DNA of 64,000 bases, from the NCBI RefSeq assembly GCF_905171765.1, contig NC_053397.1, forward strand, positions 117,982,378-118,046,377, given 5' to 3'. Both the position numbers and the translations under genes were made by a program. The notes under the pieces were generated by a model, which was given only the letters and a program-made list of their open reading frames with translations, was not told the DNA's origin and ran no database searches. Positions within the stretch are counted from its first letter, which is position 1. The number at the start of each line of letters is the position of its first letter. Below are positions 21,643-32,173 of this stretch, piece after piece. The DNA is from Bufo bufo. Taxonomy: Eukaryota > Chordata > Amphibia > Anura > Bufonidae.

Positions 21643-23199
21643 CAGTCGTGGCCAAAAGTTTTGAGAATGACAAAAATATTGGAAATTGGAAAAGTTGCTG
21701 CTTAAGTTTTTATAATAGCAATTTGCATATACTCCAGAATTTTATGAAGAGTGATCAGATGAATTGCATAGTCCTTCTTTGCCATGAAAATTAACTTAAT
21801 CCCAAAAAAACCTTTCCACTGCATTTCATTGCTGTCATTAAAGGACCTGCTGAGATCATTTCAGTAATCGTCTTGTTAACTCAGGTGAGAATGTTGACGA
21901 GCACAAGGCTGGAGATCATTATGTCAGGCTGATTGGGTTAAAATGGCAGACTTGACATGTTAAAAGGAGGGTGATGCTTGAAATCATAGTTCTTCCATTG
22001 TTAACCATGGTGACCTGCAAAGAAACGCATGCAGCCATCATTGGGTTGCATAAAAATGGCTTCACAGGCAAGGATATTGTGGCTACTAAGATTGCACCTC
22101 AATCAACAATTTATAGGATCATCAAGAACTTCAAGGAAAGAGGTTCAATTCTTGTTAAGAAGTCTTCAGGGCATCCAAGAAAGTCCAGCAAGCGCCAGGA
22201 TCGTCTCCTAAAGAGGATTCAGCTGCGGGATCGGAGTGCCACCAGTGCAGAGCTTGCTCAGGAATGGCAGCAGGCAGGTGTGAGCGCATCTGCACGCACA
22301 GTGAGGCGAAGACTTTTGGAAGATGGCCTGGTGTCAAGAAGGGCAGAAAAGAAGCCACTTCTCTCAAAAAAAAACATCAGGGACAGATTGATCTTCTGCA
22401 GAAAGTATGGTGAATGGACTGCTGAGGACTGGGGCAAAGTCATATTCTCCGATGAAGCCTCTTTCCGATTGTTTGGGGCATCTGGAAAAAGGCTTGTCCG
22501 GAGAAGAAAAGGTGAGCGCTACCATCAGTCCTGTGTCATGCCAACAGTAAAGCATCCTGAGACCATTCATGTGTGGGGTTGCTTCTCATCCAAGGGAGTG
22601 GGCTCACTCACAATTTTGCCCAAAAACACAGCCATGAATAACGAATGGTACCAAAACACCCTCCAACAGCAACTTCTTCCAACAATCCAACAACAGTTTG
22701 GTGAAGAACAATGCATTTTCCAGCACGATGGAGCACCGTGCCATAAGGCAAAAGTGATAACTAAGTGGCTCGGGGACCAAAACGTTGACATTTTGGGTCC
22801 ATGGCCTGGAAACTCCCCAGATCTTAATCCCATTGAGAACTTGTGGTCAATCCTCAAGAGGTGGGTGGACAAAAAAAAACCCACTAATTCTGACAAACTC
22901 CAAGAAGTGATTATGAAAGAATGGGTTGCTATCAGTCAGGAATTGGCCCAGAAGTTGGTTGAGAGCATGCCCAGTCGAATTGCAGAGGTCCTGAAAAAGA
23001 AGGGCCAACACTGCAAATACTGACTCTTTGCATAAATGTCATGTAATTGTCGATAAAAGCCTTTGAAACGTATGAAGTGCGTGTAATTATATTTCACTAC
23101 ATCACAGAAACAACTGAAACAATGATCTAAAAGCAGTTTAGCAGCAAACTTTGTGAAAACTAATATTTTTGTCATTCTCAAAACTTTTGGCCACGACTG
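21643..23199 (+). mobile_element. Tc1/mariner transposon 3, complete and apparently intact
   Basis: The element is flanked by TA at 21641-21642 and 23200-23201. Its ends share at least 38 identical bases (CAGTCGTGGCCAAAAGTTTT outermost), followed by further similar sequence. A full transposase frame is present. Near-relatives with these ends are known from salmonid and other fish genomes, so horizontal spread among vertebrates is likely for the family. It is inserted in the non-coding part of Ngaro. Confidence 0.95.
22007..23023 (+). CDS. Intact Tc1-family transposase, DD35E spacing
   Basis: This is a 338-residue transposase, full length for the family and uninterrupted. I chose the ATG at 22007 (CCATGG context; MVTCKETHAAIIGLHKNGFT) over the upstream in-frame ATG at 21971, because the family homology begins there. 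In order: first helix-turn-helix (GKDIVATKIAPQSTIYRIIK), a basic linker with KSSGHPRKSSKRQ, a second DNA-binding domain (to about residue 115), then the catalytic core. The core has FSDEASF (first Asp), IHVWGCFSSKG, QHDGAPCHKA (second Asp) and [11 protein letters not shown] (Glu). I count 35 residues between second Asp and Glu, one more than usual Tc1, as in the DD35E group called Traveler. It would act in the nucleus on the ends of its own element. Confidence 0.95.
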   Translation: MVTCKETHAAIIGLHKNGFTGKDIVATKIAPQSTIYRIIKNFKERGSILVKKSSGHPRKSSKRQDRLLKRIQLRDRSATSAELAQEWQQAGVSASARTVRRRLLEDGLVSRRAEKKPLLSKKNIRDRLIFCRKYGEWTAEDWGKVIFSDEASFRLFGASGKRLVRRRKGERYHQSCVMPTVKHPETIHVWGCFSSKGVGSLTILPKNTAMNNEWYQNTLQQQLLPTIQQQFGEEQCIFQHDGAPCHKAKVITKWLGDQNVDILGPWPGNSPDLNPIENLWSILKRWVDKKKPTNSDKLQEVIMKEWVAISQELAQKLVESMPSRIAEVLKKKGQHCKY

Positions 23200-23201
23200 T
23201 A

Positions 23202-23841
23202 TATTCAGGGGTTGGGCTTTCTTGCCACTCACGCACCTCCATTTTTTACTCCACTGGTCTTGTTTCTCACGTCTGGTGTATTTTATCGTGATCATGTATG
23301 TTTCCACGTCTCTCGTCATCGTCCCCGTTTGTCGGGTTTGATGTGCTCAGACCAGGTTATTCCGCCGGTTACGCCCAGGTGGCTGTTTGCTCAGCCAATC
23401 TGTTTCGTTTCGTAAGGCCATGATGCCCGCCAGGTACGCCCTGGCGCTCGCCGGCCAATACGTAAACATATTGTCTTACCTGTCATGTACGTCCTCACGT
23501 CTTCTCTCTCCACGTCCAGGGTCTGATGCGCTCAGGCCACGTCCTAGCACCTGATACGCTCAGGCTGCATGACTGCTTGAAGGGGTATTCCCATCACTCT
23601 TTTTCATACTTACCTGCTCCCGGCGCTCCGTCCACTTCCTGGTTTCGGCAGAGGGCGGGCTCCATCCTGAAAGGGGTGGGTATTAGTCAATGAAATTTTT
23701 AGAAATGATCACTGTCGAATCATCAACAGTTTTAGCAGTGATCATTAGGATGGAAATACCCCTTCAACTAGTTCTTCTCGTTATGTCAGGCCACGGTAAC
23801 CGCCAGGTACGCCGTGGCGCCTGCCAGCCAACACGTCAATA
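23202..23841 (+). repeat. Ngaro 5' region with ~370-bp internal repeats and a small MITE
   Basis: Blocks containing CGCCAGGTACGCC(C/G)TGGCG and TGATACGCTCAGGCTGCATG recur near 23430-23575, 23795-23841 plus 25150-25250, and 25270-25470. This gives about three tandem units in the unbroken element. A 185-bp MITE at about 23580-23764 (AAGGGGTATTCCCATC and complement) sits at a former TTAA, now TTGA and TCAA. No gene is supported. Confidence 0.6.
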
Positions 23842-23843
23842 TA

Positions 23844-25147
23844 CAGTTGCAAGAAAAAGTATGTGAACCCTTTGGAATGATATGGATTTATGCACTAATT
23901 GATCATAAAATGTGATCTGATCTTCATCTAAGTCACAACAATAGAAAATCACAGTCTGCTTAAACTAATAACACACAAAGAATTAAATGTTACCATGTTT
24001 TTATTGAACACACCATGTAAACATTCACAGTGCAGATGGAAAAAGTATGTGAATCCTTGGATTTTAATAACTGGTTGAACCTCATTTGGCAGCAATAACT
24101 TCAACCAAACGTTTCCTGTAGTTGCAGATCAGACGTGCACAACGGTCAGGAGTAATTCTTGACCATTCCTCTTTACAGAAATGTTTCAGTTCAGCAATAT
24201 TCTTGGGATGTCTAGTGTGAATCGCTTTCTTGAGGTCATGCCACAGCATCTCAATCGGGTTGAGGTCAGGACTCTGACTGGACCACTCCAGAAGGCATAT
24301 TTTCTTCTGTTTAAGCCATTCCGTTGTTGATTTACTTCTATGCTTTGGGTCGTTGTCCTGTTGTAACATCCATCTTCTGTTGAGCTTCTGCTGGTGGACA
24401 GATGGCCTTATGTTCTCCTGCAAAATGTCTTGATAAACTTGGGAATTCATTTTTCCTTCGATGATAGCAATCCGTTCAAGCCCTGACGCAGCAAAGCAGC
24501 CCCAAACCATGATGCCTCCACCACCATACTTCACAGTTGGGATGAGGTTTTGATGTCGGTGTGCTGTGCCTCTTTTTCTCCACACATAGTGTTCCAAACA
24601 ACTCAACTTTGGTTTCATCTGTCCACAGAATATTTTGCCAGTACTGCTGTGGAACATCCAAGTGCTCTTGTGCAAACTATAAACGATACTTTTATAACCC
24701 TTTCCAGCTTTATGCAAGTCAACAATTCTTAATCGTAGGTCTTCTGAGAGCTCTTTTGTGCGAGGCATCATTCACATCAGGCAATGCTTCTTGTGAAAAG
24801 CAAACCCAGAACTGGTGTGTGTTTTTCATAGGGCAGGGCAGCTGTAACCAACACCTCTAATCTCATCTCATTGATTGGACTCCAGTTGGCTGACACCTCA
24901 CTCCAATTAGCTCTTGGAGATGTCATTAGTCTAGGGGTTCACATACTTTTTCCACCTGCACTGTGAATGTTTACATGGTGTGTTCAATAAAAAGATGGTA
25001 ACATTTAATTATTTGTGTGTTATTAGTTTAAGCAGACTGTGATTGTCTATTGTTGTGACTTAGATGAAGATCAGATCATGTTTTATGACCAATTTTTACA
25101 GAAATCCATATAATTCCAAAGGGTTCACATACTTTTTCTTGCAACTG
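23844..25147 (-). mobile_element. Tc1/mariner transposon 4, internally deleted
   Basis: The element is flanked by TA (23842-23843 and 25148-25149). Its ends read CAGTTGCAAGAAAAAGTATG inward, with a second pair of repeats (GAAAAAGTATGTGAA) near 24040 and 24945, again the two-site IR/DR layout. The element is 1304 bp, about 300 bp shorter than an autonomous relative. It is inserted within a tandem unit of the Ngaro leader (CAATA-TA-TTGTCTT). Confidence 0.93.
24082..24771 (-). pseudogene. Tc1-family transposase with internal deletion
   Basis: The start is normal ([23 protein letters not shown]) but after about 35 residues the frame jumps, with loss of roughly 110 residues covering most of the DNA-binding region. 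The first catalytic Asp (WTDETKVELFG) is present only in another frame, at 24476-24661. The remainder keeps GGGGIMVWGCFA, QQDNDPKHRSK (second Asp) and [11 protein letters not shown] (Glu), with 34 residues between. The protein cannot be active; the element could be moved only by a relative. Confidence 0.9.
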
Positions 25148-25149
25148 TA

Positions 25150-26137
25150 TTGTCTTATCTGTTATGTACGTCCTCACTTCTCTTCTCTCCACGTCCAGGG
25201 TCTGTTGCGCTCAGGCCTCGTACTAGCACCTGATACGCTCAGGCTGCATGTCCGCTTAACTAATTCTTCTCGTTATGTCATGCCATGGTACCCGCTAGGT
25301 ACGTCCTGGCACCCGTCAGCCAATCTGTTAATGTGCTGTTCACCTGTGTATCTCCGTTACCAGCCTAGCTTGTCTGCTGTCATGTTTCATTCCTATGTCT
25401 TCCCGTTAACATTTCTTCATTTGGTCGGGCCACGTTTGTTGTTCACCTGATACGCTCAGGTTGCATGTCTATTTAATCTAACTTGTTCTTGTACATCATG
25501 TGCTCTCTAGTCTTCTCCGTCTTTATGTCTTTCTTTCCATCTTAGCCTGTCATTTCACAGGTCCGTCTGGGCCGGGCCGAAAAATTCGCTCTGGTTACCT
25601 TGTTCTCTTGGGTCTCAGGTCGCTTCCAACTCACTTTCACATTTCGGGTTGGTTTCCGGGTACCCCTGTGGTGCCCCATCTCGATTGGTATGTCCAGGCT
25701 CAATCCTAGCACGTGTCCTTGTATTGTCCCCGCCAGGCACACCCTGGCCGGGATCTTACGTACCCAAAGCATGGTTTGTCTCATCCCCTTCTATCAATGG
25801 TTCATGTCGCCCGTTGTTTACTTCGTTTCTTTATGCTAGTCAGCCAACAATCACAGTCACTATTCTTGGTTCTGCATTAGTCCAGTTAGTGATCTATAAC
25901 CCAGCCAGGACCCGTTATAAGGCTGTCCTTCCATTCCATAGCTAGAGGTCTGCGGTCTTGTTTTATAGATGTGAAAATTCCTCGGAAGTTGTTTTTTGAA
26001 AGATTTAATTGCCATCGTTCTGGTAAGTAAAGGTTCCTTCAGCGATTTTTCCTGACGCTCGGTTATCCAATTGCGGCAATATCTGCCATCTTTCAGGTGA
26101 TACTCCTTTTAGGCTCAATCAGTTTCGCTCTTCCAAC
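25150..26137 (+). other. Ngaro leader upstream of gag
   Basis: This continues the Ngaro non-coding region after the Tc1 insertion. It includes the third tandem unit and then unique C/T-rich sequence up to the gag start. Short frames here are not conserved across the tandem units, so I do not call genes. Confidence 0.5.
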
Positions 26138-27272
26138 ATGTCTCACGGCTCCGATATCGAGGATGCAGTTTCGACCATTGAATCCGTGGTATCCGGTAGA
26201 GCCAGCAACGCCTCTTACCGAAGCTGGAAAAATCCCAAAGTTAATTTCAGAACTTAACAAACGGAGGATACGTAATTCATCTTCAGCACGCAAGGCCGAA
26301 TTATATCACCTACTGTTCCCCGAGCCATCCAGGGCACCACCAGAACAAGTGTCCATGTCCACCATTCGGTTATCCTTAACTCAACTCCATGCCACCATCA
26401 ATAGCCTGTCGACCATTTCCGACATTAATGCAAGGTTACAGGCGGTGGAAAGTAGGGATGCGTCACCCACCTCCCCAGTAGCATCCGGGTCTGGCCCAGC
26501 TTCCTCCCAACCATCCTCCCCAAGTAGGGTTCCCGGGACACTGCAAATTGCGTCGTCCTTCTTCCTCCCTGAGAACATAAGGAAGGACATCTTAGCAGGC
26601 AAAGACGTCAATCTGGCGACCATCCTCATCTCCACTTACGATACGGTGGACAATAGAACCATCGCATGCGGTGACGTGTCGGTGGTTCTAAAATCCAGAG
26701 ATACACGTCTAAACAAAAAGCTCACTGTTCCAGAGTTTGTGCTTGCTTTTAGCGTTTACAGGGACATAATCTGTTCGGCACAACCCAGCAGGAGGGAGGA
26801 GCTAGACACTTATTTATATAGAGTCACTGAATTGGGGTACAAATATGGGGGATTTGCATTCTACGACTACCATCGATCTTTTTCGGCAAAAGCTGCTGCT
26901 ACACTCGCCCAGTTCCAGCACACCACGAACTGGGCGTCCCTCGATATGGAGCTATTCTGCAGGCACTTTTCTGGGCTCAAAGCCCCGAATTGCACTAACT
27001 GCCAGTCGGTACTGCATTCCTCCGATTGGTGCCCCAATTCAAACGCATCTTCCCAAGCAAAGCCGCAGCACGGCCCCTCCAGCCTCCAAAAACCCGGCCA
27101 GCTGCTAGACAAATTGGGACGGCCTATCGTATTGTTGGGTAAAAACCAGATTTGTAATAATTATAATCTCTCCTTTTGTAACTACAGCAAATGCAAGGCG
27201 CTTCACATTTGTTCCGTCTGTTTCCGTGCCCACCCACAATCCACCTGTTCCCAACGCTCCGCAAAGAGCTGA
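26138..27272 (+). pseudogene. Ngaro gag-like protein with Cys/His-rich C-terminus (one frameshift)
   Basis: The probable start is ATG 26138 (MSHGSDIEDAVSTIESVV). A frame change near 26228 moves into a frame that stays open to TAG...TGA at 27272. The protein would be about 375 residues: an N-terminal segment, a Ser/Pro-rich linker (GSGPASSQPSSPSRVPG), a helical core (EFVLAFSVYRDI, ELFCRHFSGL), and a Cys-rich tail. The tail has CTNCQSVLHSSDWCP, then NQICNNYNLSFCNYSKC and HICSVCFRAHPQSTC, resembling nucleic-acid-binding fingers. This layout is known from Ngaro ORF1. It presumably packages the element RNA. Only the single frameshift stands between it and a full frame. Confidence 0.72.
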
Positions 27273-27277
27273 CTAGC

Positions 27278-28860
27278 TGACATCAACATTGACTTCCTAG
27301 TTGCTTGCCTTCAAGATTTCCACAATCCAGCATTCGTGCAGTTTCTCCAAGCAGGCTTCAGCGAAGGTTTCCACACCGGCCTGCTCACTCTGCCCCAAGT
27401 TTCCTGGGAGGCCCCTAATTTGTTTTCAGCCGTCGAAGACCCGGAATCAGTAGATTCTCTACTGCAGATCGAGTTACAAAAAGGGTTCATGATTGGGCCA
27501 TTTTCCGAGCCACCTTTCAGCATTTATAGGGTCAGCCCCATCGGTTTGGTCTGTAAAAAAGCATCAAATAAAAAAAGAATGATCTACGATTTATCGGCTC
27601 CTCACTCCTCGTATTTCCCTAGTCTCAACTCCCTGATACCATCAGAAGAATATTCCATGCAGTATTCTTCTCTTGATGAGGCCAATCAATTGATTCTGCA
27701 ATTAGGAGCAGGAGCATGGTTATCAAAAGCCGATATCTCGGATGTCTTCAAGTTGCTGCCAATCCACCCGCATCTTTGGAGATTTTAGGGCATTAAATGG
27801 AGGGACCAGTACTACTTTGCCACTTGCTTAACATTCGGGTCCAAAAGCAGCCCGTGGCTTTTCGACCAGTTTGCCCAGGTTCTCCATTGGATCCTCGTAA
27901 ATGTCGGCAATTGTCCCAGGGTAATTCACTACCTGGATGATTTCCTGTTAATAGAACAACCCAATCTTATACCCGACAGGCTTCAAAAGCTGCTCAGCAT
28001 TTTTGCGGAGCTGCATGTCCCAGTTGCCCCTGCTAAGGTCGAGGGCCCTTCTCCAACCATCACCTTCTTGGGTATCTCCCTCGATACACACAAGAATGGA
28101 AGCCAGGCTTCCTGAGGATAAATTGATCAAGCTGAAGGAAGTCATTGCCAGTTACGTAGGGTCCCGGACAATTTCCAAGGTTCAATTACAGTCACTACTG
28201 GGGTCCTTCAATTTTGCCACTAGGATCATGCCACAGGGTCGCTCCTTCATGTCACGGCTCCTTCAGTTGTTGCCCGCAGCCCCTGATTAGGATTCTCTCA
28301 TCCATTTGGACCGGGAGGCCTTGGCTGATCTTGCCATGTGGAACGTCTTCCTGTCCGATTGGAACGGCATCTCACTATTCGTTCCAAAATGGAAAGAGAC
28401 CTTCCCAACTATATACTCCGACGCGGCTGCATCCACCGGGTTTGGGGCCATATTCGGCAGACAATGTCTGGCGGGTCATTGGCCTCCCCAGATACATTCA
28501 GATCCCCAAGCCGTTAGGTCCTCGTCCTTGCTAGAGATCTACCCCATCGTGGCCGCTGCCCAGGTCTGGGGCAGGGAATGGGCTAATCTGCCAGTCTGTT
28601 TCATCACCGAAAATCGAGCTGTAGTAGATATTCTGGTCAAAGGCAGGTCAGGCTCACCCAGGGTCATGAGTTTTGTCCGCAAACTCACATGGCTATCCTT
28701 GCAGTATAATTTTCATATTTCCTGCACACATTCAGGGCAACAAAAACGTGGCAGCCGATGCACTGTCCCGACTAAAATTCACCTTTTTCTTTCAGGTCAT
28801 GCCAGAAGCCGAAAGATCGGCATCGCCTCTCCAATCTTCCAATCTCTCACTCTGGATTAA
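27278..28860 (+). pseudogene. Ngaro reverse transcriptase and RNase H (broken)
   Basis: The reverse transcriptase begins after gag. Visible motifs: SIYRVSPIGLVCKK, KRMIYDLSAPHS, LSKADISDVFKLLPIHPH, then a TAG stop at 27786-27788. The same frame continues with YYFATCLTFG and the catalytic YLDDF at about 27930. A frame change near 28100 leads to a linker and a stop at 28288. RNase H then follows, with YSDAAASTGFGAIFG, LLEIYPIVAA (acidic residue) and, after another frame change, NVAADALSR at about 28745. The order RT-RNase H is as in all DIRS-class elements. These enzymes would copy element RNA into circular DNA for the recombinase. At least four lesions make it inactive. Confidence 0.82.
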
Positions 28861-28862
28861 AC

Positions 28863-30064
28863 ACATACACATCGGCGGCCCAGTCACTCATCCGAAAGTC
28901 ACTATCGGCCAATTCAGTTAGAAATTATCAAGCAGATTGGAAGGCATTCAAGGGACTCTCCCAGCTCCATTCTACAGGGGGTACGGACAGAGTCACCTTC
29001 ATCATGGCTTTTCTGGCCTATTGCCACAAGGATCTGCACTTAGCTTACAACACTATCAGGTTGTATCTGGCGGGGGTGCAGCATTTCTTCATGATAAAAC
29101 ACCCCAGCAGCAGCTCTGTTTTCTCTTTTCAGGCTACCTTGCGGGGTATTCAGAAAAGCTCTACAAAATCTGAGCCCACCAGGCGGCCCATTTCCGGGAA
29201 ATTGTTTAGGTTATTATCCTCCTCACTAGACGGGAATCCTTTCGGGCCATTTAAAAGCACAATCCTCAAGGCCGCTTCATATCTTAGCTTTTATGTTTTT
29301 TTCGGGCCCGGTGAATTGACAAGTACATCGGCCCGGCATCCAGGCCCGGTCTTCAGCCAACTCACACAAAAAAACTATCATTTCGTACTCTTCCTACCCA
29401 TATCCAAGACACCTTGCGGGGTATTCAAAAAAACTCTACAAAATCTGAGCCCACCAGGCAGCCCATATCCGGGGAATTGTTTAGGTTATTATCCTCCTCA
29501 CTAGACGGGAATCCTTTTGGGCCATTTAAAAGCACAATCCTCAAGGCCGCCTCATATCTGAGCTTTTATGGTTTTTTAGGGCCCGGTGAATTCACCAGTA
29601 CATCGGCCCGGCATCCAGGCCCGGTCTTCAGCCAACTCACACAAAAAAACGATCATTTCGTACTCTTCCTGCCCATATCCAAGACATCACAAGTAGGGCC
29701 TCCGGTTCAGATAGAATACTTCAGGACCAGTAATCTATGGTGTCCAGTGGCAGTCCTCTACAAACTCTTATCTACGCTAGGTGCTCGGACCCCAGACAGC
29801 CCCTTACTTCCGTTCCCATCACGACCACTCACGACGTCACAATTCATCAAGCATATCCGCAGCCTAGCCTCCGGGTCAGGATACGACCCCAAACTGATCT
29901 CCGGCCACTCCTTCAGGATCGGGGCAGCCTCCGCCGCCGCCAAGCAAGGGGTTCCGGCTCACATTATATGCAAGATGGGACGTTGGCGATCATCATGTTT
30001 TTCGCGATACATTCCACATCCCAAAGATGAAATTGCTAGAGCCTTTACTAGTTTGGTACTGTAA
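28863..30064 (+). pseudogene. Ngaro tyrosine recombinase with internal duplication and lost catalytic Arg
   Basis: The N-terminal part (about 28900-29130) has NYQADWKAFKG and TIRLYLAGVQHF, as in phage-integrase-like core-binding domains. The catalytic domain ends with SGHSFRIGAASAAA (His and second Arg), KMGRWRSSCFSRYI (Trp at the second His position, then Tyr nucleophile) and a stop at 30062-30064. A 275-bp tandem duplication (29136-29410 and 29411-29685) is not a multiple of three and breaks the frame. In both copies the first catalytic Arg of the expected LRPGE motif is Gly (FFGPGE and FLGPGE). Such enzymes join circular element DNA to the chromosome without target duplication. Confidence 0.8.
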
Positions 30065-30218
30065 ATAGTTTCCAATAAATTAGTTCCTACACGTTGCTTC
30101 TGCACCCTTTTTTGCCAACCCTCGCTCATGGCTAAAGGCACACCACTAGTCAACTTAGTTAGGTCAGGTAGTTAGTGCTTGTAGGTTTCAGGTCTACGCC
30201 ACCGGAGCCAGGACCACA

Positions 30219-30276
30219 AATCTAGCAGGCTGATTTCAGCCTGCATTTGTGGGAGGGGCGCAGGGCTTCTTAAATC
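30219..30276 (+). repeat. Right terminal repeat of Ngaro
   Basis: These 58 bases match 20763-20820 exactly, including the terminal hairpin. Between the recombinase stop (30064) and this repeat lies a 3' region with AATAAA-type sequence (CCAATAAAT, about 30073). Confidence 0.85.
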
Positions 30277-30464
30277 TAACGAGACATCCTATGTAGTCAG
30301 TTAGCCACTGAATATGTGCGCCATCAACCATCCTCATGAAGGCCTGACCGGGGGGCCCTCTGCACTCATGTTCCACTGCCATGGCTGCTGGAGTAGGGAG
30401 GGGGTGTGAGATTGTGAAACAGCTCTTATTGCATGAACACTGTTATTTTGCTGTTTGGCCACAT
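30277..30464. other. Unassigned sequence
   Basis: No gene is seen. It may be the 5' part of the repeat that follows. Confidence 0.35.
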
Positions 30465-30757
30465 GGAAGTGATATGACCGGCCTTCTCAGCTTGATAAAG
30501 GGCACTGAATTGGGCCCGAAACGTTGCAATAAGCAATAAATGTTACCATGAGATTGTACCACTGGTAAAATAAATATTGAATTTAAAGCTATATGCTGTC
30601 CTTAGTGTGCTGTCTCCAAACTACTGATACGAGCTAAATACTAAAAACTGAGATCAAACCTGCCGGTAGTTCGTTAGTTAATGTTGCTGAGTGGCAGGCT
30701 ACCAAGAATTGCTGCTTGTTTATCACAAAGACTTATCAGTTAAAGTTTTGTCTCGCT
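30465..30757 (+). repeat. Repeat with CCCGAAACG motif, copy 1
   Basis: About 293 bp are shared with 31873-32173, ending in AAAGTTTTGTCTCGC in both. It contains CTTGATAAAGGG...GGGCCCGAAACG, a GGGC/GCCC stem closed over a loop and followed by GAAAC. This resembles the layout of hammerhead-ribozyme-bearing retroelement repeats, though the CUGANGA core is not intact. Confidence 0.6.
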
Positions 30758-31383
30758 CCGGAGAACAGAGAGGACTTCACCATAATTTCCAGTTACCCCA
30801 GCGTGTTTATCGGGAGTGATATATATTAGGCACGTGCCACATTACCTGTTTTGGGAAAAAGGGAGGGGGAAATCACTGTATAGGCCAGTAAGATTGTAAG
30901 CTGCTGTGTCGCACCGCGGTGCTAGCCTGTATCTCACACACACACGATTGCTCCTGTTACTCAGGGTAATAACAGGTATGGCTAGGAAGAGTTAACTCTG
31001 CTCGCAGTAGCTCAATTGGGCTAGTGTTTTCCGGCTACCATCGTAGGGCGCCGTGCTGTGCGACACGGGGGTCTCAGCCTCCGGGCTGAGTGAATGTAAT
31101 CTGATTTTATGTTCACTGCATTTGGGAGTGTGTTTGATATCCCGTAACAGTAAAACAAAGTCTGTTCTATAAGAGCTGGTGTCAGAGTCGTTTTACTTGT
31201 TCGTGACTTCGCTGTATCCTGGGGCGCCCACCCTGGTACACGGCTTACAACTGCAGGAGCAGGACCAGGTCCATCAGCAGTCTCTAATGAGCACTTTTCT
31301 TTACCCCCCTAATGAAGAAACCACCTACCAACAGCAGCAAGACATGGAGTGAAACCTGAACCAGCAGGTGATAGCATACTTGG
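30758..31383. other. Unassigned sequence, possibly LTR-like
   Basis: This is 0.6 kb of GC-mixed sequence without coding evidence. A short CACACACACA run occurs near 30940. I see no paired copy in the window to define it as an LTR. Confidence 0.3.
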
Positions 31384-31872
31384 ACAGTTTTTTGTTTTTT
31401 TTTAATAATTGTCTGTTTATTAAAGTATTTCAACAAGATAATAAACATAAAGAAGTGACAATTTGTCTGTCTTTTATCTCCCATTAACACAGAAAATATT
31501 AAGCATACATGTTACCAGCAAAAACCTTGGATAAGTAGAACAAAGACAAACACTAAAATGGCACATGTGTATACCCAGTGAAGCATGCGATGAACCCAGT
31601 AGGGGTAGGTAAGAGACCAAATAAGTCACAATTTAGCAAACAGTGAAGAGCTACAGGTTAAACCAGCATAACGTATTATACTGAAGCAACAAGAACATAT
31701 AAAACAAGACAAATAACATGGAATAAACAAACTAAGACAAGACTAGACACATGAGGGAAAAGTCATCAAGGGATGTAAAGTTGAGCACTATGTAATAGCA
31801 TCAATATACGCATCCCAAGGCTGCCAAATTTTATCAAATCTTTCGATTCAGTTATGTACAAGAGGCCGCTGC

Positions 31873-32173
31873 ACGCCATGGAATTGATATGATCGGCCTT
31901 CTCAGCTTGATAAAGGGCACTGAATTGGGCCAGATACGTTGCAATAAGCAATAAATGTTACCATGAGATTGTACCACTGGTAAAATAAATATTGAATTTA
32001 AAGCTATATGCTGTCCTTAGTGTGCTGTCTCCAAACTACTGATATGAGCTAAATACTAAAAACTGAGATCAAACCTGCCGGTAGTTCGTTAGTTAGTGTT
32101 GCTGAGTGGCAGGCTACCAAGAATGGCTGCTTGTTTATCACAAAGACTTATCAGTTAAAGTTTTGTCTCGCGA
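31873..32173 (+). repeat. Repeat with CCCGAAACG motif, copy 2
   Basis: It is homologous to 30465-30757 and inserted at the end of the LINE A coding region. Here the GAAAC part is mutated (GGGCCAGATACG). Its right end at GTCTCGC marks the boundary with LINE sequence. Confidence 0.65.

Larger units (their letters stand above)
20763..30276 (+). mobile_element. Ngaro-type (DIRS class) tyrosine-recombinase retrotransposon
   Basis: A 58-bp identical direct repeat lies at 20763-20820 and 30219-30276. Between them lie a gag-like gene, a reverse transcriptase/RNase H frame and a tyrosine recombinase, in that order, without an LTR-type integrase. That order, the absence of a methyltransferase between RNase H and recombinase, and direct (not inverted) terminal repeats fit Ngaro better than DIRS1. 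Removing the two nested Tc1 elements and one MITE leaves about 6.5 kb. The coding part is broken at several places, so the copy is dead. Confidence 0.8.

Noticed and set aside
30758..31383. Solo LTR
   Set aside because: It looks LTR-like in composition, but I see no terminal TG...CA pair, target duplication or second copy in the window.
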